A stretch of 64,000 nt of DNA. It comes from Sphingobacterium allocomposti (lineage in GTDB: Bacteria; Bacteroidota; Bacteroidia; Sphingobacteriales; Sphingobacteriaceae). Shown here in pieces: positions 8,776 through 17,520 of this stretch; the stretch's first letter is position 1; the number at the start of each line of letters is the position of its first letter. The stretch is from assembly GCF_008124885.1 (NCBI RefSeq), contig NZ_VNHX01000023.1:1-64000 (forward strand), in the 5' to 3' direction. Position numbers and translations under genes: made by a program. The notes beneath the pieces are model-generated. The model searched no databases. It saw only the letters and a program-made list of their open reading frames with translations, and was not told where the DNA came from.

Positions 8776-9294
8776 ATGGCAAAGATGAAAGAAGGCAATA
8801 TGCCGAACGCACACCTGCACGAATTATTTGTGGATGAATTAAAGGACATTTTAGGAGCGGAGCGTCAGCTGTTAAAAGGTTTGAAGAAGATGGCTGCTTC
8901 AGCGGGCAGCGAAAAGCTTAGAACTGCTTTCGAAACCCATTACCAACAGACCGAGGGACAGATCGAGCGCTTGCGGGCTGTATTCGAAAGCTTGGGAATG
9001 ACGGCGAGAGGGAAGAAATGTAAAGCGATGGAAGGCTTGCTGGCGGAGGCCGATGAGCTCATCGAGGAGTTCCAGGACAGCCCAGAAGTGTTGGACGCAG
9101 CATTAATTGCGGCAGCGCAGAAAGTAGAACACTATGAGATTGCCAGCTATGGATGTGTCGTTACTTATGCCAGCCTAATGGAGCACACGGAGGCAAAAGA
9201 ACTTTTAGGACAGACGTTGGCGGAAGAAAAAGAGACAGATGAGTTGTTGACGGAAATTGCCATGAGCGAGGCGAACGTCAGCGAAACCGCATAA
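8776..9294 (+). CDS. YciE/YciF-type ferritin-like protein (DUF892)
   Basis: 172-residue all-helical protein of the DUF892 family, a ferritin-like four-helix bundle with a probable di-metal site. Diagnostic segments are LHELFVDELKDILGAERQL near the N-terminus, ETHYQQTEGQIERL, the KVEHYEIASYG helix, and LAEEKETDELL near the end, which supply Glu and His ligands. Members are general-stress proteins in many bacteria. A strong AAGGAG ribosome site lies about 8 bases before the ATG at 8776; another ATG three codons later is also possible. Monocistronic, with a GC-rich hairpin downstream at about 9305-9336. Confidence 0.88.
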   Translation: MAKMKEGNMPNAHLHELFVDELKDILGAERQLLKGLKKMAASAGSEKLRTAFETHYQQTEGQIERLRAVFESLGMTARGKKCKAMEGLLAEADELIEEFQDSPEVLDAALIAAAQKVEHYEIASYGCVVTYASLMEHTEAKELLGQTLAEEKETDELLTEIAMSEANVSETA

Positions 9295-9304
9295 ATTAAG
9301 TTGC

Positions 9305-9336
9305 AGGGCGGCCGGCGTATGTATGCTGGCCGCTAT
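9305..9336 (+). terminator. Hairpin after the DUF892 gene
   Basis: GCGGCCGGC near 9305 pairs with GCTGGCCGC near 9336 with one mismatch and a short loop. The T-run is poor, so it is only a possible terminator. Confidence 0.4.
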
Positions 9337-9371
9337 GTTATCATTAATCCCAGAGCTAAGATTTGCTTATC

Positions 9372-10190
9372 ATGAAGAACGAAAACCTAAAGAAGTATGC
9401 GTTGATAACGGGAGGCACCTCCGGTATAGGTAAGGAACTTGCGAGGTTATTTGCTCAAGACGGCTATCATCTGTTGCTTGTTGCCCGCGGCGAAGCTGGC
9501 CTTAATACGACAAAGCAGGAACTGGAATCGCAGTATGGGGTCGAAGTTATCACCATTGCCAAGGACCTTAGCGACGTTAACGCAGCCTTCGAGCTGTATG
9601 ACGAGGTGAGCCGACAGCATATTTTTGTGGATGTCCTCGTAAACAATGCGGCGCAGGGGCAATATGGGCTATTCATCAAGTCGGATGTCCGCAGGCTGCT
9701 GGAAATTATACAGCTTAACGCGGCGACGTTGACGGCGCTCACGTATCTTTTCCTTAAAGATATGGTGGCCCAGAACAGAGGTAAAATACTACAGCTCGGA
9801 TCTATCGCATCGGAAACGCCGGGTCCGTGGCAAGCGGTCTATCACGCCACGAAAGCCTTTGTACGGTCTCTGTCCGACAGCATTCGCTACGAGATAAAAG
9901 ACACGGACATAACGGTGACGGTCCTTGAGCCCGGGGCGACGGACACCGACTTCTTCCGCAAAGCAGATATGCAGGACTCCAAGATTTTGGATTCGGGACT
10001 TAGCGACCCGGCTAAGGTGGCGGAAGATGGATATAAAGCGCTGCACAGCGGAAAAGATACCATTATTTCCGGCGTCAAGAACAAACTATTGGTGGCGACG
10101 AACAATATACTTCCCGAACAGATGGCTGCTGCTCAGATGGATAAGATGCAGGGGCCTAAAGATGGGTCGCCCAAGTCGCCCAGCAAATAG
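9372..10190 (+). CDS. Short-chain dehydrogenase/reductase (SDR)
   Basis: 272 residues from the ATG at 9372 (a TTG three codons earlier is less likely). Classical SDR elements: TGGTSGIG (13-20), Arg39 after the second strand which favours NADPH (inference), NNAA (91-94), Ser144/Ser147, and catalytic Tyr157-x3-Lys161. The C-terminal part carries EPGATDTDFF, common in the DltE/YqjQ-like subgroup of SDRs. The last 25 residues are polar, Lys/Pro/Ser-rich. Substrate not known. It precedes the FAD-Rieske gene by 45 bp and may share its transcript. Confidence 0.87.
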   Translation: MKNENLKKYALITGGTSGIGKELARLFAQDGYHLLLVARGEAGLNTTKQELESQYGVEVITIAKDLSDVNAAFELYDEVSRQHIFVDVLVNNAAQGQYGLFIKSDVRRLLEIIQLNAATLTALTYLFLKDMVAQNRGKILQLGSIASETPGPWQAVYHATKAFVRSLSDSIRYEIKDTDITVTVLEPGATDTDFFRKADMQDSKILDSGLSDPAKVAEDGYKALHSGKDTIISGVKNKLLVATNNILPEQMAAAQMDKMQGPKDGSPKSPSK

Positions 10191-10235
10191 GGGGAACCAT
10201 ACACTTTTCGAACATTTTTAAGACTGGCTTATTAT

Positions 10236-11813
10236 ATGCAACGTGATGGTAGTAATAGAAGCATCTGGCAGGACCATGCCGGCCCAACATACCCCGCAGT
10301 CAGCGGAGGGCATTATGAGGTGCTGATCATAGGAGGCGGTATTACCGGCCTGACGGCTGCTCTCCGGCTGCAGGAGCGCGGCAAATCCTGTGTTGTGGTG
10401 GACGCCCACCAGATAGGCTTCGGAACCACGGGCGGTACATCAGCACATTTAAATACGGTTTTGGACACCCCGTACACCGAGATCATAAAACAGCACGGCA
10501 AGGATCGTGCGCGTGAAGTGCTTCAGTCTGCCCGCGATGCGATGGCACATATCGCAGATAATGTCAATCGATACGCGATAAGCTGCGATTATACGCCATG
10601 TTCCGGTTTTTTATATGCAACGGATGACGCGGAGCGCGATGAACTGATAAATATCGAAGGGGCTATACGGGAACTAGGTATAGCCTGCGAAAAGGTCGAA
10701 GAGATTCCCCTTCCAGCAGGCAACACCTATGCGATCAAATTTGCAGAACAGGCCCATTTCCATCCGACACGTTATCTGCTAGGACTGCTCGACGCGTACG
10801 TCAAGCTGGGAGGGCATGTTATAGAAGGTGCGCTTGTGCAGGAGGTAACAGATGAGGATCACCAGCTCCGCGTTAAAGTCGCGGGCGGCGAGACGCTGTC
10901 GGCAGGAGCCGTGATATATGCGACGCATACCACACCGGGCATACAGCTCATGAACTTTCGAGTCGCCCCTTATCGTAGTTATATTCAGGTTTGGGAACTG
11001 GCTGAGCACGAAAGCTACCCCCACGACCTCGTCTATGATATGAAAGAGCCTTTCCATTATTTCCGGACCGTACAGCAAGACGGGAAATTCTACCTAATGG
11101 TCGGCGGACAAGATCACAAAACGGCGCATCATGATAACGAACAACATAACTTCTTTGAGCTAGAGGCTTTTATCAAAGACATATATAGTGTCAAAGAAAA
11201 AAGATACCAGTGGTCGTCTCAGTTTTATGAGAGCCAGGACAAGCTACCGTTCATCGGCTATTATCCGGGTAAGAGCCACCAGCGCGAACTGATCGCTACA
11301 GGATTTGGCGGTAACGGCATGATATTCGGCACGCTTTCAGGACTTATGTTAACAGACCTCATTTTAACAGGCGACTGCAGGTATCGGGAGTTGTACCTTC
11401 CGACGCGGATCGGTCCGCTGTCGGGAGTTCGCGATCTCGTCGTAGAGAATGTGGATGTGGTGAAACGTTTTATTTCGGACAGATTTTCATTGCAGAAGGT
11501 AGAAGGTTTGGCCGAGCTGGGGCGTGGCGAAGGACGTATTTTAAAATACGACGGAAACCGTATTGGTGTTTTTAAGAGTGAGGAGGGCAAGATATATGCC
11601 GTAGATCCCGTTTGCCGTCATGCTGCCTGTATAGTGAAGTGGAATAATACAGAACGTAGCTGGGATTGCCCTTGCCATGGTGCCCGCTACGGAGTTGATG
11701 GTGTCTTGTTAAATGGCCCCTCTGTGGCTCCGCTGGAGAAGTGGGACCTTGAAACGAACGAGCGGCAGTCGCCAGAAGAGCGCACATCGGTGGAGAATAC
11801 GGGTAAAGAATAG
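10236..11813 (+). CDS. FAD-dependent oxidoreductase fused to a C-terminal Rieske [2Fe-2S] domain
   Basis: 525 residues in two parts. Residues about 28-400 form a DAO/GlpO-like flavoprotein: dinucleotide motif GGGITG (33-38), the second-strand residues VVVDAHQIGFGTTGGTSAH typical of amine or glycine oxidases, and ATGFGGNGMIFGT near the end of the domain. Residues about 430-510 form a Rieske domain with both ligand pairs, Cys460-x-His462 and Cys478-x2-His481. No signal peptide, so it should act in the cytosol. Family members with this layout are widespread; the substrate (amine, amino acid or aldehyde adduct) is unknown. It is followed 27 bp later by the zinc dehydrogenase gene, implying one operon. 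Confidence 0.9.
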   Translation: MQRDGSNRSIWQDHAGPTYPAVSGGHYEVLIIGGGITGLTAALRLQERGKSCVVVDAHQIGFGTTGGTSAHLNTVLDTPYTEIIKQHGKDRAREVLQSARDAMAHIADNVNRYAISCDYTPCSGFLYATDDAERDELINIEGAIRELGIACEKVEEIPLPAGNTYAIKFAEQAHFHPTRYLLGLLDAYVKLGGHVIEGALVQEVTDEDHQLRVKVAGGETLSAGAVIYATHTTPGIQLMNFRVAPYRSYIQVWELAEHESYPHDLVYDMKEPFHYFRTVQQDGKFYLMVGGQDHKTAHHDNEQHNFFELEAFIKDIYSVKEKRYQWSSQFYESQDKLPFIGYYPGKSHQRELIATGFGGNGMIFGTLSGLMLTDLILTGDCRYRELYLPTRIGPLSGVRDLVVENVDVVKRFISDRFSLQKVEGLAELGRGEGRILKYDGNRIGVFKSEEGKIYAVDPVCRHAACIVKWNNTERSWDCPCHGARYGVDGVLLNGPSVAPLEKWDLETNERQSPEERTSVENTGKE

Positions 11814-11840
11814 TTAATCGTTATATTATACAGAAATATT

Positions 11841-12992
11841 ATGTTAGCAATGAATTATAGAGGCCCGTATAGGGTTCGAGTGGACCATAAACCTATGCCG
11901 GAAATACAGCACCCACGTGATGCTATTGTGCAGGTGACACGCGCCTGCATATGCGGATCGGACTTACACCTATACCATGGGATGGTTCCCGACACGCGTG
12001 TGGGAAGTACATTTGGGCATGAGTTTATCGGAATAGTACGGGAAGTAGGTACTGCAGTAGAAAACCTGAAGGTAGGCGATAAGGTATTGGTTCCTTTTAA
12101 TATAGCGTGCGGACAGTGCGTGTTCTGTCGGCAAGGTCTATTTGCCAATTGTCACGAGTCAAATTCCATGTCCACCGCCGTCGGAGGAATATTCGGTTAT
12201 TCCCATATCGCCGGTGGATTCGATGGCGGGCAGGCCGAGTACGTACGGGTGCCTTATGCGGATGTCGGTCCCACTGTTATACCCGAGGGGATGAATGACG
12301 AGGACGCTCTGCTGTTGACAGATGTCTTACCTACCGGCTATCAGGCAGCAGAAATGGGCGGCATAAAAACCGGAGATACCGTGGTGGTCTTCGGTGCGGG
12401 GCCTGTGGGAATTATGGCAGCCAGATGTGCCTGGCTTTTCGGTGCTGGAAGGGTAATTGTGATCGACCATTTGGAGTATAGGCTGGAGTTTGTGAAGAAA
12501 TACGCGCCGTGCGAGGCCTACAACTTTAAATCTATGGACGATCCCGTTGTATTTATCAAGCGTATGACTGACTGGTTAGGTGCCGACGTGTGTATCGACG
12601 CGGTTGGATCGGATGCCTGCGGGAATGCGATGCAGACCATCACCGGCAAGAAGCTTCTGCTACAGGCGGGATCGGCAACGGCACTGCATTGGGCGATAAA
12701 CTCGGTTAAGAAGGGCGGGATCGTATCGATCGTTGGGGTATACGGCCCCACGGATAATTTGGTTCCGATTGGTAACGTTGTCAACAAGGGAATCACCGTA
12801 CGGGCAAATCAGACATCGGTTAAACGGCTGCTTCCGCGGTTGATAGAACATATCCAAAACGGTATTCTCAGCCCCAAAGATATAATTACACATCGGTTTG
12901 CACTGGAAGATATAGCCGAGGCTTATCATATCTTTTCATCTAAGCTGGACGCATGTATTAAACCGGTGTTGGTTCCAAACGCTAGTTCTTAA
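11841..12992 (+). CDS. Zinc-dependent alcohol dehydrogenase, formaldehyde-dehydrogenase-like
   Basis: 383-residue medium-chain dehydrogenase/reductase. Catalytic zinc ligands Cys38 (ICGSD) and His60-Glu61 (FGHEF), structural zinc cysteines 90, 93, 96 and 104 (CGQCVFC...NC), and a Rossmann motif GAGPVG near 184-189 followed by an acidic-strand VIDH that suggests NAD. The insert between the structural zinc site and the Rossmann fold resembles glutathione-independent formaldehyde dehydrogenases. It sits 27 bp after the FAD-Rieske gene and 10 bp before the next, so the three are likely cotranscribed and may oxidise a shared aldehyde or alcohol (inference). Confidence 0.9.
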   Translation: MLAMNYRGPYRVRVDHKPMPEIQHPRDAIVQVTRACICGSDLHLYHGMVPDTRVGSTFGHEFIGIVREVGTAVENLKVGDKVLVPFNIACGQCVFCRQGLFANCHESNSMSTAVGGIFGYSHIAGGFDGGQAEYVRVPYADVGPTVIPEGMNDEDALLLTDVLPTGYQAAEMGGIKTGDTVVVFGAGPVGIMAARCAWLFGAGRVIVIDHLEYRLEFVKKYAPCEAYNFKSMDDPVVFIKRMTDWLGADVCIDAVGSDACGNAMQTITGKKLLLQAGSATALHWAINSVKKGGIVSIVGVYGPTDNLVPIGNVVNKGITVRANQTSVKRLLPRLIEHIQNGILSPKDIITHRFALEDIAEAYHIFSSKLDACIKPVLVPNASS

Positions 12993-13002
12993 AGAATTGA
13001 TT

Positions 13003-13488
13003 ATGAAAAATTCAGTGGAAAACTATAAAGAGATTAAAGGATGGGGAATTGACGCCGATCCGCTTAACGAGCCTACATACCCTATGAAGAACAAGGAAGC
13101 GGAGGGAAATGCAGCGTTATGGGAGCGCCCCATTCAGCAGCAGCCCTCCGTGGAGATCCTGCATTCCAATGAACGGCCAAATCTCTCGGCCGTATTTGGC
13201 GAGACGATTCCCCCGCAAGGCCTTAGTGGAGCACTGCGGCGCTATGCTTTTAAATACAGCGAATCCCGATATCGTCATTGGCTGCCATTGCTACTGGCAG
13301 ATCGGATCAATGAAATTGAAGGGATAGTCCAGGATATAAAGGACGGAAAATTTCCAAATCTGGTGGCAGAGCGGGGTTGGAAAGCACGTTGGCAATTTGG
13401 CAAGAAGAAAATACTTAAGGATGCAGCCATCGGCATTGGGATTGGTCTGGCCGCATATGTTTTATTGAAGTCGAAGGCTAACAAGTAG
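13003..13488 (+). CDS. Hypothetical protein with C-terminal membrane anchor
   Basis: 161 residues from the ATG at 13003 (a TTG two codons earlier is possible). The N-terminal half is polar and proline-rich, the middle has HWLPLLLADRINEIEGI and a basic WKARWQFGKKK stretch, and residues about 141-158 (AAIGIGIGLAAYVLL) form one hydrophobic segment followed by a Lys-rich tail. This is the layout of a tail-anchored inner-membrane protein. No family recognised. Third gene of the FAD-Rieske operon, 10 bp after the dehydrogenase, so it may tether or partner these enzymes (speculative). Ends before the long-loop hairpin at 13496-13569. Confidence 0.65.
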   Translation: MKNSVENYKEIKGWGIDADPLNEPTYPMKNKEAEGNAALWERPIQQQPSVEILHSNERPNLSAVFGETIPPQGLSGALRRYAFKYSESRYRHWLPLLLADRINEIEGIVQDIKDGKFPNLVAERGWKARWQFGKKKILKDAAIGIGIGLAAYVLLKSKANK

Positions 13489-13495
13489 AAGCGCC

Positions 13496-13569
13496 ACGTC
13501 ATTACAGGAAAGAAGGGACAAGGCCTCGTCGGAGGGCTTCGTCAAGATTCATTCTCCCTGTAATGACGT
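13496..13569 (+). terminator. Long-loop inverted repeat with T-tail
   Basis: Perfect 13-bp arms (ACGTCATTACAGG at 13496-13508, complement at 13557-13569) separated by 48 bases that can form their own weaker stem, followed by TTTTT. Position, 8 bases after the operon stop, fits a terminator; the loop is unusually long. Confidence 0.55.
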
Positions 13570-13783
13570 TTTTGTATGTATATAGGTAGCCACTTATGCC
13601 GGTGTGAGGAGTATCTCCCCGGCAGGACATTCTTCACCTTTTTATGCTTCGCTGACGCCGTGCGGCCCCGTTACGGCTGCGTCAGTGGCTGATGGTCTGT
13701 TCCTTTTTTTGACCTATACAGCCTTGACAAGGATTAACTTTCATTCGATATAAATACCGCTACGTTAGGCGATTGCTATTGCC

Positions 13784-14275
13784 TTATAACGTTTTTCGCT
13801 GTTCCTTTGTTAGTAGGTCCGTCGATAAAAGAAAAGCCTTGATATTGTCCTTCAGCTGTAGGGGAGAAATCTCCTGGTAGTGTTTGATAATGAATGCGCA
13901 GTCTGCACGGATGTTGTCTTTGTAACGCAGCATCCTGGGCGCATGATATTGAATGGTGAGGCGTAAAAAGCGGATCTCCGGATTGTCTTTGTCCCGCCGG
14001 ACGGCTTCTTCGAGATCTTTTTTCCCGCGCTTGAAACTATTGAGCTTAGTCAAAGGGGCGTCCGCATGCTTTGCCCATACGGCAAAATAAGCGCCGATAT
14101 AAGCCTGTTGCAGCGGATCGGGTGTGCGGATGGCTTTAACTTTTGAAAGCTGTTGCTTACACACTGTAGCGTTTGTGGTCGCCGTGCGGTACTTCGCCCG
14201 TAAGTCGTCCAAGGTGGCCGCCTGCTTGGCGCCAATGCTGAAGAGCAGAAATCCGATTAGTAAATAAGGAGTCAT
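13784..14275 (-). CDS. Hypothetical exported protein
   Basis: 163 residues. A short hydrophobic N-terminus (PYLLIGFLLFSIGAKQA) looks like a signal peptide, so the protein is probably periplasmic. The rest is basic and helical, with a TPDPLQQAYIGAYFAVWAKHADAP segment, then NPEIRFLRLTIQYHAPRMLRY and a final run predicted helical. These features recall small Bacteroidota exported proteins with a solenoid-like helical fold, but I cannot assign a family with confidence. Monocistronic, divergent from the protease-like gene at 14433. Confidence 0.7.
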   Translation of the reverse strand: MTPYLLIGFLLFSIGAKQAATLDDLRAKYRTATTNATVCKQQLSKVKAIRTPDPLQQAYIGAYFAVWAKHADAPLTKLNSFKRGKKDLEEAVRRDKDNPEIRFLRLTIQYHAPRMLRYKDNIRADCAFIIKHYQEISPLQLKDNIKAFLLSTDLLTKEQRKTL

Positions 14276-14432
14276 AAGCCTTTTTTAGGGGAACGCGGAT
14301 AGAGATGTAAGGTTTCCTGTGCCGGCAATTTTTTGGTAAGGCCTCTGCGGGGTATGCTCATACCGTTGCGTGTTCAAAAAAAGTGAAACAAATAGCAATG
14401 CCCGGCCGTTTATTTATAAATCTACATCAACT

Positions 14433-15098
14433 ATGGAAATACGATCTGGGCAGGAAACAATGATGGCAACGGACGCATCCACGCTGCACAACAAGAAGGT
14501 GCCCCGTGTGATCCAACGCCAGATCCTAGCTGCACTATCTCACTATCCAGAACTTCATGCCACAAATATCCGATTCGTCTTCACGCAGACGCTCAGGAAA
14601 TCTGTTATGGCCGCCAGACCAGTTGTACGCACGTTGCTGCGCGGAAAAAAACATAGAGTCTACGATATACTGATCAGTCCGGTCTTCAAGCTGCGCTACA
14701 GTATAGAGCCTATCCATCAGGTCGACGATTCGGTATTGATAGGGTGGATAGGTCATGAGCTGGGACATATCCTGGATTATGAAATGCGAAGTGTGTGGGG
14801 AATTGCCCGTTTTGGGCTGCTTTATCTATTATCCAAACGGTATATAAGACGCGCGGAGCGGACGGCAGACACCTTTGCTGTCCAGCGGGGCATGGGCGAT
14901 TATATCCTTGCAACAAAACGGTTTATTCTGGACCACAGTGAACTTCCTCAGCGTTACAAAGACAGGATCGCGAACCTTTACTTATCGCCGGACGACATTG
15001 TGGAACTGGTATCATCTCTGGAGGGCGAAAACAGCCGGCGACAAGAGGAGATATTGGATACCGAAGTTAAGACTGCAGGGCATCCGTTCAGTCATTGA
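14433..15098 (+). CDS. Putative zinc metallopeptidase (HExxH ... ExxxD type)
   Basis: 221 residues from the ATG at 14433; a GTG at 14370 would add 21 residues. Contains HELGH with His108 and His112 as zinc ligands and Glu109 as catalytic base, and ERTAD (Glu142, Asp146) downstream, the arrangement of gluzincins related to M48. A hydrophobic segment between the two motifs (ARFGLLYLLS) may contact the membrane. No signal peptide is evident. Substrate unknown. Its stop overlaps the stop of the convergent GH3 gene by 7 bp. Confidence 0.75.
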   Translation: MEIRSGQETMMATDASTLHNKKVPRVIQRQILAALSHYPELHATNIRFVFTQTLRKSVMAARPVVRTLLRGKKHRVYDILISPVFKLRYSIEPIHQVDDSVLIGWIGHELGHILDYEMRSVWGIARFGLLYLLSKRYIRRAERTADTFAVQRGMGDYILATKRFILDHSELPQRYKDRIANLYLSPDDIVELVSSLEGENSRRQEEILDTEVKTAGHPFSH

Positions 15099-16654
15099 CG
15101 TTCTTCCGCCCCTTGCAGTTGGAGTACCAGATCTTCAAGTTGTTGAAAACTTTCTTCATTCATTACCCTTGGTACCTTCGTCTGTCCTCCCATTTTTTTA
15201 TAGGTGCGGCTCCATTGGTAGAAAAAGTCGACAGGAATTATTTCGACCTCAATGTGGTCTAGCGTCTGTCGTCTTGCGACCGCGTAATTTTTGTTGGCCC
15301 GTTGGAGCTCGGCATCCAGTAATTCGGTTACCGAAGTAGGTTCGAGCACCTTGTCGGCTCCCAAGTACCACTTATTGATATGTTTACCGTTCTTTATTAT
15401 CGAAGCGACGGTAAATTCGGTTATCTTAAGATCAAACGTATCCTGGACCTTCCGGATCGCGGCATTCATTTGATGGACAGAAAGCTGTTCGCCCACTACA
15501 TTCAGAAAGTGTTTTGTTCGCCCACTGATAACGATTTCGCCCCGCTCTTTATCCGTAAACATCACCGTGTCGCCGATCATGTAGCGCCAGGCGCCGGCTA
15601 CAGTAGAAATAAGGAGTACATATTCGCGGCCTTCTTCGACGTCGGCCAAGGTCAGGACTTCCGCGTCTTGCTTCACGGTTCCATGCTCGTTCATATTAGC
15701 GGCGACGAATGGCACAAACTCGAAGAATACGCCGTTATCGACAAGAAGGGCCATGGCGTTCGTGTCGGGTCTTTTCTGGGTTGCCAGATACCCCTCTGAT
15801 GCCAGATAGGTATCGATGTAAATCATCGGCCGGGCAAAGAGGGTTTCGAAGCTCTTGCGGTACGGCTCGAATGCAACCCCGCCTGTACTGTATACGCGCA
15901 GGTTCGGCCAGATGTCGTGTATGGTATCCACATTATGATACCGGATGATTTCTTTTAGGAGGATTTCCGACCAAGAGGGGATGCCCGTCATGCTTCCGAT
16001 GTCCCACTTTCTGGCATTTTTGGCAATCTTGCTGACGCGTTCGTTCCAGTCTTTGGCAGCGGCGATCTTGTGTCCGGGCTTATAAAACCGCCGGAACCAC
16101 AGCGGGAGGTTGGCTGCCGAGATTCCACTGATTTCTCCCATTAAAAATCCGTCTTTTTCCTGCAGTTGCGTACTGCTGCCCAGCATCATAATGTCTTTTT
16201 CGAAGAAATCGGGAGGCAGATCGAAGTTCTTTAAACTGAGGATCTGCTGGATACCCGCCTTTTTTATGGAGTCAAGCATGTCGTCTGTCACGGGGATGGC
16301 CTTGCTGTTGCTGGTCGTTCCGCTGCTCAGCGCGAAGAAGCGCTGGCCGCCGGGCCATGTAATGTTTTCGTGTCCGGCGTGTAAGTAATGCCACCATTCG
16401 TCGTGTAAGCTATCGTAGTCGTATATGGGCACGGTGCTTTGGAACGCCTTTATAGGCTCAGCGTCTGCGAGGATAGCGTCAAAGTTATACTTCCTTCCGA
16501 AAGCCGTGCTTTTTGCCCTTTCCAATAAGTCGCGTAAGACCGTTTGTTGGGCGTCGACCGGCGATGCAGTCTTTGCGATCATCCCGTTTACGTCTATTAC
16601 CCTTTTTATTATTTCTCCTATTATTGCCATAGTTGATGATATGCTGTTTGACAT
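15092..16654 (-). CDS. GH3 auxin-responsive promoter family protein (acyl-adenylating enzyme)
   Basis: 520-residue member of the GH3 family of the ANL acyl-adenylate superfamily. Motifs seen: FFALSSGTTSNSKAIPVT (phosphate-binding loop, near 106-122), the YIDTYLASEGYLA adenine-binding region, and YVLLISTVAGAWRYMIGDTV leading to the C-terminal lid with VNVVGEQLSV-like residues. Plant GH3 enzymes conjugate acyl acids to amino acids; the bacterial members are widespread in Bacteroidota with unknown substrates. Alternative ATG eight codons downstream. Cytosolic, monocistronic, converging on the HExxH gene with a 7-bp stop overlap. Confidence 0.9.
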   Translation of the reverse strand: MSNSISSTMAIIGEIIKRVIDVNGMIAKTASPVDAQQTVLRDLLERAKSTAFGRKYNFDAILADAEPIKAFQSTVPIYDYDSLHDEWWHYLHAGHENITWPGGQRFFALSSGTTSNSKAIPVTDDMLDSIKKAGIQQILSLKNFDLPPDFFEKDIMMLGSSTQLQEKDGFLMGEISGISAANLPLWFRRFYKPGHKIAAAKDWNERVSKIAKNARKWDIGSMTGIPSWSEILLKEIIRYHNVDTIHDIWPNLRVYSTGGVAFEPYRKSFETLFARPMIYIDTYLASEGYLATQKRPDTNAMALLVDNGVFFEFVPFVAANMNEHGTVKQDAEVLTLADVEEGREYVLLISTVAGAWRYMIGDTVMFTDKERGEIVISGRTKHFLNVVGEQLSVHQMNAAIRKVQDTFDLKITEFTVASIIKNGKHINKWYLGADKVLEPTSVTELLDAELQRANKNYAVARRQTLDHIEVEIIPVDFFYQWSRTYKKMGGQTKVPRVMNEESFQQLEDLVLQLQGAEERQ

Positions 16655-16839
16655 AGCACGGGAAAAGGAGCGTTTTGTTTTATCGGCTGCTTCAAATCTG
16701 GAGCCGTCCGCGAGCAGCTGGTCAGGCTGCCGCTCTTCCGGCGACCGTATTTCTACGAAAGTGGTGTATAATACCCCTAAAAAGCGGAAGAAGGGAAACC
16801 ATTTCCGAGCCAGTGGATTCTTTGTTAGAGGAGGTGATT

Positions 16840-17145
16840 ATGAAAAAGAAAGACAATGCCGAAAACGAAAAATGGTCGGCAGAAGTTACCGAAAATAGCG
16901 ATGCGCTGGATTTGGAACCACATATTTTTGAATCCAAAAATCCGAAGAAAATAGCGGCGTCGTTAAAGAGGTCGGCGGAAAACAGTGATCGACGGAAGTC
17001 GAGTCCTTTTCGGTCGGCAATGTCGATGTTGACATTTTACATTAACAGGGCGGGAGAAAATCTAGGTGAAAACCAGCGGAAAGTTTTGGAAAGCGCGAAA
17101 GACGAGCTACGTAAGGCGTTCGGCCGTAAGCCCAAAGCTGTTTGA
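16840..17145 (+). CDS. DUF3175 domain protein
   Basis: 101 residues from the ATG at 16840, which has a strong GAGGAGGTGATT ribosome site directly upstream; a longer frame from 16675 lacks family similarity in its first 55 residues. Residues about 32-101 show the DUF3175 pattern: HIFESKNPKKIAASLKRSA, then RRKSSPFRSAMSML, TFYINRAG and a closing LRKAFGRKP. Very basic and Ser-rich with no signal. Function of the family is unknown; it is found with stress and plasmid-like accessory genes. Followed 27 bp later by a small lipoprotein gene. Confidence 0.85.
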   Translation: MKKKDNAENEKWSAEVTENSDALDLEPHIFESKNPKKIAASLKRSAENSDRRKSSPFRSAMSMLTFYINRAGENLGENQRKVLESAKDELRKAFGRKPKAV

Positions 17146-17172
17146 GCATATGTAACAAATAACGGATTTAGT

Positions 17173-17487
17173 ATGAGAAATCTTAGACTCAACGAGATTA
17201 TGACCTTAGATCGTAAGCATCTAGGCAGCGGTATCGTGATCGGGCTATGGTGTCTTTTCCTCTTTGCCGTATCGTGCGGCCAATCAAGCACGGGGACAGG
17301 TGTGGTAGACGCCGACTCCGTCGCCAACGGCCATCACAATGTCGGTGTACCGCTCGATAATATTGAGAGAAGCAAGTCACCTGACACGCTAGGGCAGACT
17401 GGGTCGGACAATTCGGGAGTGGCAATGGACAATATCAACCGTGACACGGAACGTGACACGGCTAATCAGCCACGGTTCTCGCCCTAA
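17173..17487 (+). CDS. Small lipoprotein with an internal repeat
   Basis: 104 residues. A signal peptide with hydrophobic core GIVIGLWCLFLFAVSC ends in a lipobox-like AVSC, so the mature protein should begin at the Cys and be lipid-anchored. The mature part is about 69 residues, hydrophilic, Asp/Ser/Thr/Asn-rich, and contains two copies of the pattern GV-x-(Leu/Met)-DNI-x-R about 28 residues apart. A second ATG nine codons in gives an equally good signal peptide. No family recognised. Likely cotranscribed with the DUF3175 gene. Confidence 0.6.
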   Translation: MRNLRLNEIMTLDRKHLGSGIVIGLWCLFLFAVSCGQSSTGTGVVDADSVANGHHNVGVPLDNIERSKSPDTLGQTGSDNSGVAMDNINRDTERDTANQPRFSP

Positions 17488-17520
17488 GCTGTGCGATAAG
17501 GGGCGTAGCCGGACTATGGC

